A stretch of 64,000 nucleotides of DNA from Planctomycetota bacterium. Lineage in GTDB: Bacteria; Planctomycetota; Phycisphaerae; Phycisphaerales; SM1A02. A model generated the notes under the pieces. That model did no database searches, was not told the origin of the DNA, and saw only the letters and a program-made list of their open reading frames with translations. The DNA lies in contig QWPT01000001.1 in the NCBI GenBank assembly GCA_003671075.1, forward strand, positions 1 through 64,000. Reading direction: 5' to 3'. Below are positions 31,174 through 40,799 of this stretch, one piece after another. Every line of letters starts with the position of its first letter. The stretch's first letter is position 1. Made by a program: the position numbers and the translations under genes.

Positions 31174-33486
31174 TTAGACAAGCCGCAGCAACCTCCTTCC
31201 GATCCACTCAAGACCAAGAAGTAGGATGATCGCCGCGAGCGCTGCCGGAGTATCCCACAGTGCTTTGAGCACACTCTCATCGGTTTCCCGCGCACGGCGG
31301 GGAAGAAGGTCCGGCAGCGTCGAGATCGTCTGAGCGTCGAGAGTCTGTCCGCCAGTGCGCTTCGAAAGTTCGGCGAGCGCTTCGTGATCGGCATCGCCGC
31401 GGCGCAACTCGTCATCGCGACGCACCACTTCAAACGCGCTTTCCACGCGGCCAAAGGACGGATCGATCGCCACGGCGCGAAATGCGCCGATCTTCTCGAC
31501 AGGCACCGTCGCGGTTGCGCTGGCACCATCGCGGGCAAGATCCACACGCGCGATCGCCACACCGTCGACACCGATGATCTCCACCGGCATCGACGCGCCG
31601 CCGTCCTGGGCCGAAACCTCGTCGACAAACCGCAGCGTCACCACCACTGATTCGCCGGGAGCGACACGCGCTGGCTCGACCGTCATCGTCGCACGCTCGT
31701 CGCCATGGGCGAGCGACTCGCGCGCGAGCAGTCGCACCAACGGAATCCAGAACCGTTCGGGATAGCGTTCGCCTTGGCCGTAACGCCAGCGCCAGATTTC
31801 ATCGGTCGCCACAAAGATCACTTCACCCGCGCCGAAACGCATGCGCATGACAGCCGCAGAAGGTTCGGCGGCGGAAGTTCCAATTCCCTCCGCAGTCGCC
31901 AGCACTTCCGCGGTCGGCTTCAATCTGCTTCGCGGCACATGCTGCACATAGCGCAAGCGTGGCCACTGCAGATCCAAGTTGGTGAGGACATCAGGCCACC
32001 CATCATCGTCTTCCGACAAACGCAGCACGCCCAAACGCTCGGCCACCGTTGTCGGCCGAAGAATGCTCGCGCCTACGCGCGGCTCCAGCGCCAGTGGTGG
32101 ACGGAAGGGAAAGAGATCCGCGAGCGGCGTCGACTCCCACGATGCAGGTGTCGAGCGTTCGCCCGCGATCCACAACAAACCCGCGCCGCGCTCACTCACT
32201 TCGCTGCGCACAATCGCAAGCTGGTCTGGTGAGAAAAACCCGCTCGGTACATCGCCGAACACGAAGAGGTCGTACTTGGCGAACTCCTCCTTGGTCCGCG
32301 GCAGGCGCGAGATCGGCATGTTGCCCTCCTGCGCGAAATCGCGGTCGGCGGAAAGCAGCATGATCGAACTCTCTACATCTTTTTCCCGCGTCAGCAGGTT
32401 TTTGAAGTAGCGATATTCCCAGCGCGACGAGCCTTCAACATAAAGCACGCGCAACGGGCGATCGATGAACTCGACCGCAAGATCGCGGGTGTTGTTCTCC
32501 TGCACCAAATCGACATGCGGACTGTTGTCGCTTCCCGACACCAGTTCAACACGCCACTTGCGCGCGCCCGCTGCGTCGGCAGTCGCGTCAAGAACAACAA
32601 TTTGTTCGCCAACGCCGTCGCCAATTTCCTTGCGCGCCAGTTCCGCGCCGCTCACCGTGTCGACCAAGCGCACTGCAATCGCGCCAACGATCCCTCCGCG
32701 ATCCACCCGCACTTCCACCGGCAATCGATCGCGCACAAACGCGCGCGCAGGCGCAGCAGTCGCCACAATCGCGCCATCGCCAATGCGTGCGCTCGATCCA
32801 AGCGCAACCGTGAAGATCCGCACCGAATCGCGCTCGAGCAATCGCAGCGTCTCCGGCGAAACCGCAACCGCTGATCGTCCATCGCTCAACACCAGCACGC
32901 CACTCAGCGGCTTGCCCGCACTGCGCGTCAACGCCTGTCGCAGCGCCGCATCGATATCGGTGCGCTCGCCCTCGGCGGCGCCAAGCGCGTCAGCGACCTT
33001 CGTCCCCACCACCGCGAGCGAGAACGCGCCGCCGCTAAAACCAACGAAATCGATCTCCTTGCTGAGCGCGATCTGACCGAGCATTCCTTCCGACGATCGA
33101 AGGAGTTCGGTCAACTGTTTTTCGCGCGTGACCTTTCCGGGCGCATCGGAAATCGAAAGCGAACGGCTGCGGTCGACCAACACAACTAAGCGGTCTGGCT
33201 CAACGCGGGTGCGCTCGAAGCGCGCGCTCGGCCCAGATATCAGCAATGCCAGTAACAACAGCACACTCGCGCGCAATACAACGAGAGCAACTCGCAGCGC
33301 GCGCCGCCATGACTTTGTTGCGCCTTGGAGCCTGCGATAGCTCCACATCGCAATCGCCACCGCAGCCATCGCAGCCAACAGCCACGCCCACGCGGGCATT
33401 GGACGGGAAAACACGACACTGACCGAACCTGAATCGACCGGCACCTCGCCCGACACGATCCACTCGATGAATCCGCGGCCGTTCAT
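31174..33486 (-). CDS. VWA and glutamine-amidotransferase-like membrane protein (BatA-operon type)
   Basis: This 770-residue protein has two N-terminal helices (about 30-50 and 66-85) and a von Willebrand A-like domain (about 98-230). Its metal site reads DRSRS (VVLVDRSRSLSIS). A beta-sandwich region is followed by a class I amidotransferase-like domain (about 335-600; RVLYVEGSSRWEYRYFKNLL), which lacks an obvious catalytic cysteine. A final membrane helix (about 745-762) ends the protein. It probably forms part of a membrane complex whose assembly is helped by the MoxR ATPase. Its ATG overlaps the BatA-like gene by four bases. Confidence 0.75.
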   Translation of the reverse strand: MNGRGFIEWIVSGEVPVDSGSVSVVFSRPMPAWAWLLAAMAAVAIAMWSYRRLQGATKSWRRALRVALVVLRASVLLLLALLISGPSARFERTRVEPDRLVVLVDRSRSLSISDAPGKVTREKQLTELLRSSEGMLGQIALSKEIDFVGFSGGAFSLAVVGTKVADALGAAEGERTDIDAALRQALTRSAGKPLSGVLVLSDGRSAVAVSPETLRLLERDSVRIFTVALGSSARIGDGAIVATAAPARAFVRDRLPVEVRVDRGGIVGAIAVRLVDTVSGAELARKEIGDGVGEQIVVLDATADAAGARKWRVELVSGSDNSPHVDLVQENNTRDLAVEFIDRPLRVLYVEGSSRWEYRYFKNLLTREKDVESSIMLLSADRDFAQEGNMPISRLPRTKEEFAKYDLFVFGDVPSGFFSPDQLAIVRSEVSERGAGLLWIAGERSTPASWESTPLADLFPFRPPLALEPRVGASILRPTTVAERLGVLRLSEDDDGWPDVLTNLDLQWPRLRYVQHVPRSRLKPTAEVLATAEGIGTSAAEPSAAVMRMRFGAGEVIFVATDEIWRWRYGQGERYPERFWIPLVRLLARESLAHGDERATMTVEPARVAPGESVVVTLRFVDEVSAQDGGASMPVEIIGVDGVAIARVDLARDGASATATVPVEKIGAFRAVAIDPSFGRVESAFEVVRRDDELRRGDADHEALAELSKRTGGQTLDAQTISTLPDLLPRRARETDESVLKALWDTPAALAAIILLLGLEWIGRRLLRLV

Positions 33487-35801
33487 GTGCGGCCTCCTGA
33501 TGACGAGATGGACGACGACGAAGACATGGCCGGTTCGCTTCGCGCCCGCACTCGCACGCGTCCCACGATTGAAACTGTCTCGTCAGTCGATGACGCGCTT
33601 GGCAAAGAAGCGTGGGAAAAAAGCCTACTCAGAACTCCCTCGATCAACAGCAGCGCGAGCGCGATCACCAACAGCATGAACGACCAGTCCGCTTCCGATG
33701 GAACCTGCGCGGTAGTTTCATTCGATTCACTCGAGCGAAACCGCACATCGCCAAGAGGCGCCAAGGCCGCGCGCACCGAATCGGGCGCATTGGGCGCAAG
33801 CGCGATGCTCGCTGGCCGCACATTCGACGCCACCATCGCGCCCGCATCGGAACGCCAGATTCCTGCGCGCTCCACCAGGTTCGTGCTCACGCCGTCCTGT
33901 CCAATCGCCAGCGTGGTTGTCGTGTTGCCTTCGGTCGCGCGCGGCTGAATCGTGGCTTCGTGACGCATGATCGCCAGCGCTTCGCCCGACATCCGCTCGC
34001 CCACCGCGACTTCGTTTCGACCCGCCGCCATCTGAATACCAGCGCGCACAATCTCTTGCAGCAGCGGCACCATCAACGGCTTCACTGGAAGATTCGTCCA
34101 GATGAGTTCTGGTGCGGTGGAAAAACCAATGACCATTCCACGCTCAACTCGACCATCGTCGCGACGCGGCGCCTGCGCAACAACCAACGGCGAACCGTCT
34201 GCGTTCACCAGCACCACTTCGCCCTTGGAGAAACCACTGAGTGCGACCGTGCGCTTGGTTTCGATGGGCGCGACCAATGCCGAAAGTTCCGGCGCGATCG
34301 ACGACAACAGACTTGACGGTGGCTGCTCCTCGGCAAGTCGCAGCGGTGGATCGTGATCGACAGCTTCCGCAGCAACGCGCAGAGGAACCGACAACTTCGA
34401 GAAGACGACTTGACCCCAGGTTTGCGCGATCGATTCGCCCGCAGGAATCACGACCACAACACCGCCGCTCAAGGCAAACTTACCAATCGCATCGCACGCC
34501 GACGGAGAGAGCAGATCGGGCCGCGCAAGCACAACGGCATCCAGCCCGAGCAACGCGCGCCCATCACATGCCGATGGATCGATGTCACGCACACGCATGC
34601 CCGATCCGACCGAAGGCGAAAGCGCGCGTGAAATCCACAACGACGACGGCACTCGCTCGAGTTCCGATGCATCAAGCGATGTCCGCCGTCCAACCACGCC
34701 GATCTCGAGTTCGCTGCGCACATCAACGGCAGCAAAGCCCTCATTTCCCGTGGAAAGGTTGTCATCCTCGATGTGAACCTCGACACCGATCTTTCGCGTG
34801 CCCGCCACCTGCGCCGCTGGCAGCAGTTGGAAATCAATGGTCGCCTCCGACTGACCCTTTTCCCACAGCACCGCGCGCTCGGGCGCCGCAGACATGCCGG
34901 TTCCTGTTGCACGCACGAAAGTCTGACCTGCCTCAAGCGACGCGCCTTCGCGTGCGATCAATGCGCGCACCAGCACCGCCGCGCCGGATGGAGCAGGCCG
35001 AGCATCGATATGCACAACCCGCGCATCACTCGGCGAATCTTGGGCGGGAAGCAGCGCGATGATCTCGATACGCGGCGTGCTCGACGCGGCGTCGGTGCCA
35101 GCGCTTGCGTCACTCTTGGCCTGAAAAGCGCCAACGGTATTTGCTGTATTCGCGACGGAAATGCTGCTGACATCGGTCAAGCTCGCACGGCGAAACGCAC
35201 TTGCCAACACAACGCGCGCGACCTCTCCCGACGCACTTCCGTCGAGGCGCGCAGCGTTGATCGTGGCCAGCGCCAACATGAAGGCATCCTTCAACTCGCT
35301 CGGCGTTTGCGCAGGCTCGATGCGCGAGAGCGCTTGCTCGATCGCGGCGGTATCAACCGTTGGCGCCAACACCAGCGTCGGACTCTGCGACGCCAACACG
35401 ATGCCCACGCGATCACGAATCTCGCTCTGCGCCAACATCGTCCGCACTTCGTCGATCACGCGAACGAGTTCGCTCTCGCTCCCGCCGCGCAATGCGCTCG
35501 AAGCGCCGTTGTCGATCACCACCATCACCAGCCGCCGCGCCTGTCCGCCGCCAACGCTCGTACCGAAGATCGGCACCGCAATGGCAAGCCCCGCCGCGAG
35601 CAACATCAAGCAACGCAAAGTCAGCACGATCCAGTGCTCGAATTGAAGCCGACGATTGGTGCGACGCACCGCTTCGCGCAGCAGTTCCATTGCCGCCCAC
35701 TCGATCGACACGCGCCTGCGCCGAAACAGCAGATGGATGATGATCGGCAGCGCCACCGCAGCAACGCCCGCCCACGCGATCGCCGGATGAAGGAAACTCA
35801 T
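33483..35801 (-). CDS. BatA-domain membrane protein with VWA-like region
   Basis: This 772-residue protein opens with the classic BatA N-terminus: FLHPAIAWAGVAAVALPIII, RRRRVSIEWAAMELLREA and a second helix. A VWA-like domain follows, with a degenerate metal site (DNGASS instead of DxSxS). Long beta-rich extracytoplasmic regions follow, then a C-terminal membrane helix (WSFMLLVIALALLLIEG). Such proteins form the membrane part of MoxR-DUF58-VWA systems linked to envelope stress and aerotolerance. Four-base ATGA overlaps with both neighbours imply coupled translation. Confidence 0.8.
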   Translation of the reverse strand: MSFLHPAIAWAGVAAVALPIIIHLLFRRRRVSIEWAAMELLREAVRRTNRRLQFEHWIVLTLRCLMLLAAGLAIAVPIFGTSVGGGQARRLVMVVIDNGASSALRGGSESELVRVIDEVRTMLAQSEIRDRVGIVLASQSPTLVLAPTVDTAAIEQALSRIEPAQTPSELKDAFMLALATINAARLDGSASGEVARVVLASAFRRASLTDVSSISVANTANTVGAFQAKSDASAGTDAASSTPRIEIIALLPAQDSPSDARVVHIDARPAPSGAAVLVRALIAREGASLEAGQTFVRATGTGMSAAPERAVLWEKGQSEATIDFQLLPAAQVAGTRKIGVEVHIEDDNLSTGNEGFAAVDVRSELEIGVVGRRTSLDASELERVPSSLWISRALSPSVGSGMRVRDIDPSACDGRALLGLDAVVLARPDLLSPSACDAIGKFALSGGVVVVIPAGESIAQTWGQVVFSKLSVPLRVAAEAVDHDPPLRLAEEQPPSSLLSSIAPELSALVAPIETKRTVALSGFSKGEVVLVNADGSPLVVAQAPRRDDGRVERGMVIGFSTAPELIWTNLPVKPLMVPLLQEIVRAGIQMAAGRNEVAVGERMSGEALAIMRHEATIQPRATEGNTTTTLAIGQDGVSTNLVERAGIWRSDAGAMVASNVRPASIALAPNAPDSVRAALAPLGDVRFRSSESNETTAQVPSEADWSFMLLVIALALLLIEGVLSRLFSHASLPSASSTDETVSIVGRVRVRARSEPAMSSSSSISSSGGRT

Positions 35802-36784
35802 CCGCCGCGCCTCCCGGTGAAACTCATGCGCCGATCGAGAACCTCTGCGAGCACAGGGCCGACCGACTCATGCGTGTCGCACACCAGTGCATCGGCACCG
35901 AACGAACGCGCCAATCGATCAACTGCATCGACATGCTCACGCAGCAACGCGAGATACGCCGCACGCACCGCGCGTGGATCGGTCTCAATTGCATCGCCAC
36001 CTTCAAGTCCCTCGAAACGCGCTGGAGAATCGAAATCAAAGCGCAGCTCAGCGCGATCAAGCGTTTGCACCAGCATCGCGTCATGGCCGCGATGGGCAAG
36101 CCGCGCGATCGCTGGCCGCAACTCGTCGATGGGCATCAAGAAGTCCGACACGATGACGAAGAGCGCGCGGTTGGTCACTCGAGCCATCATCTGGTCGATG
36201 GAACGGCCGATCTGCGCGCGTCCGTTCACGGGACCAGTGCTGAGCGCGCCGACGATCGCGCGCCACTGATCGCGCTGACTGGAACGCTTGACCTGTACGC
36301 GCACCTCTTCATCAAACAGCGCAAGCCCAACGCGGTCGCCCTGATGCAGACACATGTAGCCGACGGCCGCGGCAGTTGCGGTCGCGTGATCGAACTTCGT
36401 CCACTTGCCGGTGCCGCGGCTGGCATCGGTGCCACCCCAACCCTTCTTCACATCAAGCGTGCCGTAGCGCATCGAACTCGATCGATCGACCATCACCAGC
36501 ACATCGAGATTGGTCTCCTGCACATAGCGCTTGACATAGAGCTTGTCGGTGCGCGCAAAGACTTTCCAATCGATCTGACGAATGCTGTCGCCGGGCGCGT
36601 ATTGCCTGTGTTCAGCGAACTCAACCGCGAGTCCCTGGTACGGCGAGCGGTGCATTCCGCTCATCACGCCCTCAACGATCATGCGCGCGCGCAGCTCGAA
36701 AGGCAGCAGTTGGCCGAGCGTCTCGGGAGCAAGGTATTGCTCCGCACGCATCGAACGATCGGCTGGCTGCCGCGAATTCGCCAA
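35798..36784 (-). CDS. DUF58 domain protein
   Basis: This 328-residue cytosolic protein carries the DUF58 core with the signature YAPGDSIRQIDWKVFARTDKLYVKRY. A VWA-like region follows with the metal-binding DRSSSM (about residue 100). DUF58 proteins are the usual partners of MoxR ATPases. I favour the TTG at 36784 because GGAG lies eight bases before it; an ATG at 36751 is the alternative. It starts 30 bases after moxR and overlaps the BatA gene by four bases. Confidence 0.87.
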   Translation of the reverse strand: MANSRQPADRSMRAEQYLAPETLGQLLPFELRARMIVEGVMSGMHRSPYQGLAVEFAEHRQYAPGDSIRQIDWKVFARTDKLYVKRYVQETNLDVLVMVDRSSSMRYGTLDVKKGWGGTDASRGTGKWTKFDHATATAAAVGYMCLHQGDRVGLALFDEEVRVQVKRSSQRDQWRAIVGALSTGPVNGRAQIGRSIDQMMARVTNRALFVIVSDFLMPIDELRPAIARLAHRGHDAMLVQTLDRAELRFDFDSPARFEGLEGGDAIETDPRAVRAAYLALLREHVDAVDRLARSFGADALVCDTHESVGPVLAEVLDRRMSFTGRRGG

Positions 36785-36814
36785 GGAAAAGGCTCCAATA
36801 TTGCAGTCGGCGAC

Positions 36815-37948
36815 TTAGCGCGCGACCGCGTCGAGAGAACGAGCGGAGCCTTCGTTGCGCACCGCGTCGAGAATGAGCCGCACGACATCGTCACCCTTCA
36901 CGCCATCGGCCTCGGCGTTGAAGTTCGTCACGATGCGGTGGCGCATGACGGGCAGCGCGATCGCGTGCACATGATCAACCGTCGCGTGCGTGGCGCCTTC
37001 GAGCAAGGCCTTCGCCTTCGCCGCAAGCACGAGGAACTGACTCGCGCGTGGACCAGCACCCCAGGCGAGGTAGTCGCGACAAACCTTGAGCGCCTGCCCA
37101 TCCTCGCGGACACGCGTGGCACGGACGATGTGAATCGCATGACGCACAACATGCTCGGCCACCGGAATCTCGCGCACGAGCGCCTGCATGCGAATGATGT
37201 CTTCCGCAGTCAAAACCGGCGCAGGCTCGGACAAACCCGACGAAGTCGTGCGGGTCACAATCTCGATCTCCTCAGCCTCGGTCGGATAGCTCACGCGAAT
37301 GTTCATCATGAAGCGATCGAGCTGCGCCTCAGGCAGCGGGTAAGTGCCCTCTTGCTCGATTGGATTCTGCGTGGCAAGCACGAAGAATGGATTGGGCAAC
37401 TTGTACTGCACGCCATTGGCCGTGACCTGTCGCTCCTGCATCGCCTCGAGCAGCGCGGCCTGCGTCTTGGGCGGCGTGCGGTTGATTTCATCGGCAAGCA
37501 CGATGTTGGCGAAGATCGGACCTTTGACAAAGCGCAAACCGCGCGAGCCTGTGGCCTTGTCTTCCTGGATGACCTCAGTGCCGGTCATGTCGCTGGGCAT
37601 GAGGTCGGGGGTGAATTGAACACGCGAAAAATGCAGGCTCAGCGTCTTGGCCAGACTTGAAACCAGCAGCGTCTTGGCCAAACCAGGCACGCCTTCGACC
37701 ACTGCGTGTCCACCGCAAAGAATCGCCAACATCGCCTGTTCAACGACCTCGTCCTGCCCAACGATGGCGCGATGGATCTCGGTGCGCACATGATCAATCG
37801 CACGGCGGACCTCGCCCACCGCGGCAACTTGATCGGTCCAAGTGGGGGAAAGGGCGGCGACACTTGGCGCTCGTCTAGAACCCTGCGAAGGAGTGGGGTG
37901 AGCGCCAGAATTGGCAGCGTGAGCGTGCGTGTCGTTTGATTCGGGCAT
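36815..37948 (-). CDS. moxR: MoxR family AAA+ ATPase
   Basis: This 377-residue chaperone-like ATPase is the first gene of the operon. Walker A GVPGLAKT is at 86-93 and Walker B IVLADEINR at about 149-157. The MoxR signature LLEAMQERQVT and the sensor NPIEQEGTYPLPEAQLDRF are clear. It probably remodels or loads cofactors into the VWA proteins encoded downstream. The ATG at 37948 gives a low-complexity N-terminal 35 residues; the open frame continues to 38065, where it overlaps the divergent mutM start and is unlikely to be used. Confidence 0.92.
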   Translation of the reverse strand: MPESNDTHAHAANSGAHPTPSQGSRRAPSVAALSPTWTDQVAAVGEVRRAIDHVRTEIHRAIVGQDEVVEQAMLAILCGGHAVVEGVPGLAKTLLVSSLAKTLSLHFSRVQFTPDLMPSDMTGTEVIQEDKATGSRGLRFVKGPIFANIVLADEINRTPPKTQAALLEAMQERQVTANGVQYKLPNPFFVLATQNPIEQEGTYPLPEAQLDRFMMNIRVSYPTEAEEIEIVTRTTSSGLSEPAPVLTAEDIIRMQALVREIPVAEHVVRHAIHIVRATRVREDGQALKVCRDYLAWGAGPRASQFLVLAAKAKALLEGATHATVDHVHAIALPVMRHRIVTNFNAEADGVKGDDVVRLILDAVRNEGSARSLDAVAR

Positions 37949-38038
37949 GGAGACTCTCAGTACCGATCCGCAACGCCAACGATGCGCGCCGCCGAACCTG
38001 CGAGTATAGAGATCAACGCCCTTCATCCGCCGTGATCT

Positions 38039-38959
38039 ATGCCCGAACTGCCCGAAGTCGAACATCTCCGCCGCTCACTCGAGCCCGCGATCATCGGCGC
38101 CCGTTGCGTGTCCGTTTCGATTCGCCGCAAGAGCGTCATCACGCTCGCCGATGGTTCGGCGCGCAACGATGCCGCGTACCAACACGCTTTGCTCGTTGGT
38201 TCAACCATCCACGCCACCCATCGACGAGGCAAGCAGATGGCGATCGAGTCGAGTCGGGCAACTGGTGGCCGCGTCCTTGTCGTGCAGCTGGGTATGACCG
38301 GCGGCGTGACCGTTGAACAATCTGCCGAGCAGTCCGCCGCCGTGCGTGGAATGAGCGCGCGCCATCGACATGTCGTTTGGGAAATCGAACCTCCGAACGC
38401 TCCCCGCGGAACCCGTTGGAAGCTCGCCTTCCGTGACCCGCGTCGCTTCGGTGGCTTGACCGCCTACCCGTCACTTGAGGCGCTGCTCGCCGCTTGGGCG
38501 GAACTCGGCCCAGACGCCCTCGATATTCAGCCAAACCGACTCATTCAAGCCCTCGCCAAGAGCCGTAGACCCATCAAGGCGGCGCTGCTGGACCAATCGG
38601 TCATTGCCGGGGTTGGAAACATCTACGCCGACGAGAGCCTGTTTGCCGCCGGCATCCACCCGCTGCGCGAGGGGGCCGGCCTCAGCAGCCCTGAAGTCAC
38701 CCTTCTCGCCACCGAACTGCGCCGCATCCTGAGCCACGCGGTCGCCGCCGGCGGTTCCACCCTCCGTGACTACAAAGACGCCTTTGGCAAGGCCGGCACG
38801 GCGGTTCAGGTGCACGCTGTCTACGGTCGCGAGGGCCAACCCTGCACGCGCTGCTCGGCGCCGCTCCTCGGCATCCGACTCCAAGGCCGAGCGACGGTGT
38901 TTTGCCAGAGTTGCCAAGACTTATCCACACGGCCGACCGCACTTTCTCGCCCGCGATAG
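38039..38959 (+). CDS. mutM: Formamidopyrimidine-DNA glycosylase
   Basis: MutM excises oxidised purines such as 8-oxoguanine and cuts the abasic strand. After Met removal, Pro2 is the nucleophile and Glu3 the general acid (MPELPEVE). The conserved lysine is in GKQMAIES, the helix-two-turn-helix carries SVIAGVGNIYADE, and the zinc finger uses Cys269, Cys272, Cys289 and Cys292. At 306 residues it is slightly longer than usual because of loops (about residues 100-110). A perfect DnaA box (38921-38929) lies inside its last codons. It is divergent from moxR. Confidence 0.95.
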   Translation: MPELPEVEHLRRSLEPAIIGARCVSVSIRRKSVITLADGSARNDAAYQHALLVGSTIHATHRRGKQMAIESSRATGGRVLVVQLGMTGGVTVEQSAEQSAAVRGMSARHRHVVWEIEPPNAPRGTRWKLAFRDPRRFGGLTAYPSLEALLAAWAELGPDALDIQPNRLIQALAKSRRPIKAALLDQSVIAGVGNIYADESLFAAGIHPLREGAGLSSPEVTLLATELRRILSHAVAAGGSTLRDYKDAFGKAGTAVQVHAVYGREGQPCTRCSAPLLGIRLQGRATVFCQSCQDLSTRPTALSRPR

Positions 38960-39335
38960 GTGACCGTGCCTCCCATTGGTTCTCGACCAGCGCAATGTGT
39001 GAGCGTCGTGACTCTCGGACGAACAATCGTGTGGTGTTCGTTCAGATCTGGAGTGGATAGACCATGAACAGACCATGAAGAAGTATCTCTTCTTACCTAG
39101 TAAGGAGTCCTGTCCATCTGTGGATGAAGCACGAGCGTCGATTGGAAGGCTTTATTGCGCAAGTGTTTGCGCCAGCATCTCCCCCGTGGACACCTGACAT
39201 CTAACTGTCGATTGCCGCCTACCGTCGACTTCCATTGGGCCCAGCGCTCGGCAGATTGACTTCAGAGTCACCCGCGCTCGCCAACGCCTGTCTCCTGCGG
39301 GCGAGCGCGAGACAGTCATCAACAAGATCTCCACA
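38921..39335. other. oriC: DnaA-box cluster next to dnaA, candidate replication origin
   Basis: TTATCCACA is perfect at 38921-38929. TGTGGATGA at 39119-39127 is a reverse box with one mismatch. AGTGGATAG at 39052-39060 and ATCTCCACA at 39327-39335 have two mismatches each. Between them lie two copies of AGACCATGAA 11 bases apart (near 39058 and 39069), a moderately AT-rich patch with AAGAAG-N5-CTTCTT (39078-39094), and a ten-base inverted repeat (39272-39309). The 404 bases between mutM and dnaA (38960-39363) hold no convincing gene. parB and parS lie 32 kb away, which fits an origin-proximal position. The AT-rich patch is small, so this is only a candidate. Confidence 0.45.
39272..39309. repeat. 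Ten-base inverted repeat downstream of dnaA
   Basis: CGCGCTCGCC (39272-39281) and GGCGAGCGCG (39300-39309) pair perfectly around an 18-base loop. There is no T run. It could slow transcription leaving dnaA or form a structure within the candidate origin. Confidence 0.5.
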
Positions 39336-39363
39336 TGAAAAGTGGCACTGGCTGCGAGCGGGT

Positions 39364-40752
39364 TTAGCGCTCGGATCGCTGCAGCAGATCTTGTTCGATT
39401 CGCCCAACTTCGGCCTGGAGTTTGCCGTCGGCGCGCGACTTCTCTTCGATCGTCCGCACCGCGTGCATGACGGTGGTGTGGTCACGACCACCGAAGTACC
39501 CGCCGATTTCCTCTAGGGAAAATCGGGTGTGCTTGCGAGCGAGGAACATGCAGACCTGGCGAGGCATCGCGATCGATTTATGCCGGCGTTTTGAAAGTAG
39601 ATCCGTGAGCTTCACATCGTAGAAGCGGGTCACGCTGTCGATGATCGATTGCAGACCAGGGGCATTTCCACTGCGCGAGGAGTTCTCGCTGTCGAGCGCC
39701 TGCTTGGCGAGTTCGAGTGAAATCGGAAGCTTGGCCGCCATGGCAAACCCGCGAACCGTGGTGAGCGCGCCTTCGAGCTCGCGGATGTTGGTGTCGACTT
39801 TGGCGGCGATGTACGACGGCACATCTTCCGGAAGCACGATTCCGTGCAGCGTCGCCTTGGACTTGATGATCGCAACCCGCGTTTCAAAGCACGGTCGCTC
39901 AATGCGCGCGACGAGCCCAGCGGCGAACCGGCTCGTCAGCCGCTCTTCGAGATCAGGAATCTCGGTCGGCGCCGCGTCGGAACTCAGAATGATCTGCTTC
40001 CCAAGCTGGTAGAGCGCGTTGAAGGTGTGGAAGAACTCTTCCTGCGTCTGCTCGCGCTTGGACAGAAAGTGGATGTCGTCGATCACCAGCACATCGGCGG
40101 TGCGAAAACGGTTGCGGAAATCGTTCATTCTGCCCGCACGCACCGCCTCATGGAACAGGTCCATGAACGAGTTGCAGGAGATGTAGCAAAGGCGCAAACT
40201 TGGCTGTGCGCGCAGCAATTCCTGGCAAACGGCGTGGAGCAGGTGGGTCTTGCCCAGTCCAACTCCGCCATGAATGAAGTACGGGTTGTAGGCGCGGCCC
40301 GGTTGCGCGGCGACGGCCTGCGCGGCCGCATGAGCGAGGCGGTTGCCTGGACCGACGACGAACGAGTCGAAGTTGTAGTCGGGGCTGAGGAGCATCTGCT
40401 CGTCGAGCCAAGCTGGACGGTCTGGCGAATCATCGCCTCGATGAGCAGCGGAAACACCTGAACCGTTCGCGGGAAATGGCACGCGCGGGTCGAACTTCGC
40501 GTCGTCGTCCGGGCTGACGAAGCGGACCACCAGCAGCCGCCCACTCACATTTTGCGCGGCCTCGGTGAAGTGGGTTCCGCAGCAGCGTTGCAGATATCGC
40601 AGTTGCACCGGCTCGCGCACCACAAGCCGTAGCACACCGTCGCGAATCTCCGACGGCTCGATGTCGTCGAACCAGTGCCGACAAATGTCGGAATGATTCT
40701 TCCGCAGATAGTCGACGAGCGACTCGCGAAAGGCTGGTTCGATCTTCTGCAT
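39364..40752 (-). CDS. dnaA: Chromosomal replication initiator DnaA
   Basis: DnaA binds DnaA boxes, melts oriC and loads the helicase. The 462-residue protein has an N-terminal domain I (about 1-85), a short linker, the AAA+ domain with Walker A GGVGLGKT (162-169) and Walker B VLVIDDIHFL (near 224), and the C-terminal DNA-binding domain with the signature GGRDHTTVMHAVRTI. No dnaN, recF or gyrB lies beside it, unlike the common bacterial order. Downstream, between dnaA and mutM, lies a cluster of DnaA boxes. Confidence 0.96.
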   Translation of the reverse strand: MQKIEPAFRESLVDYLRKNHSDICRHWFDDIEPSEIRDGVLRLVVREPVQLRYLQRCCGTHFTEAAQNVSGRLLVVRFVSPDDDAKFDPRVPFPANGSGVSAAHRGDDSPDRPAWLDEQMLLSPDYNFDSFVVGPGNRLAHAAAQAVAAQPGRAYNPYFIHGGVGLGKTHLLHAVCQELLRAQPSLRLCYISCNSFMDLFHEAVRAGRMNDFRNRFRTADVLVIDDIHFLSKREQTQEEFFHTFNALYQLGKQIILSSDAAPTEIPDLEERLTSRFAAGLVARIERPCFETRVAIIKSKATLHGIVLPEDVPSYIAAKVDTNIRELEGALTTVRGFAMAAKLPISLELAKQALDSENSSRSGNAPGLQSIIDSVTRFYDVKLTDLLSKRRHKSIAMPRQVCMFLARKHTRFSLEEIGGYFGGRDHTTVMHAVRTIEEKSRADGKLQAEVGRIEQDLLQRSER

Positions 40753-40799
40753 AACGACTCCGATTTTGCCACGCGAAGAGTGTCGAGACTTTCAGCACA

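Noticed and set aside
34742-34757. A parS-like sequence (CATTTCCCGTGGAAAG) inside the BatA-like gene
   Set aside because: Only 11 of 16 positions match the sites at parB, and it is in coding sequence.
34773-36269. A 498-codon plus-strand open frame over the BatA and DUF58 genes
   Set aside because: Same reason: arginine-rich translation with no domain, antisense to convincing genes.
35870-37660. A 596-codon plus-strand open frame over DUF58 and moxR
   Set aside because: It is antisense to two genes with clear motifs; its product is rich in Arg, His and Ala with no recognisable domain.
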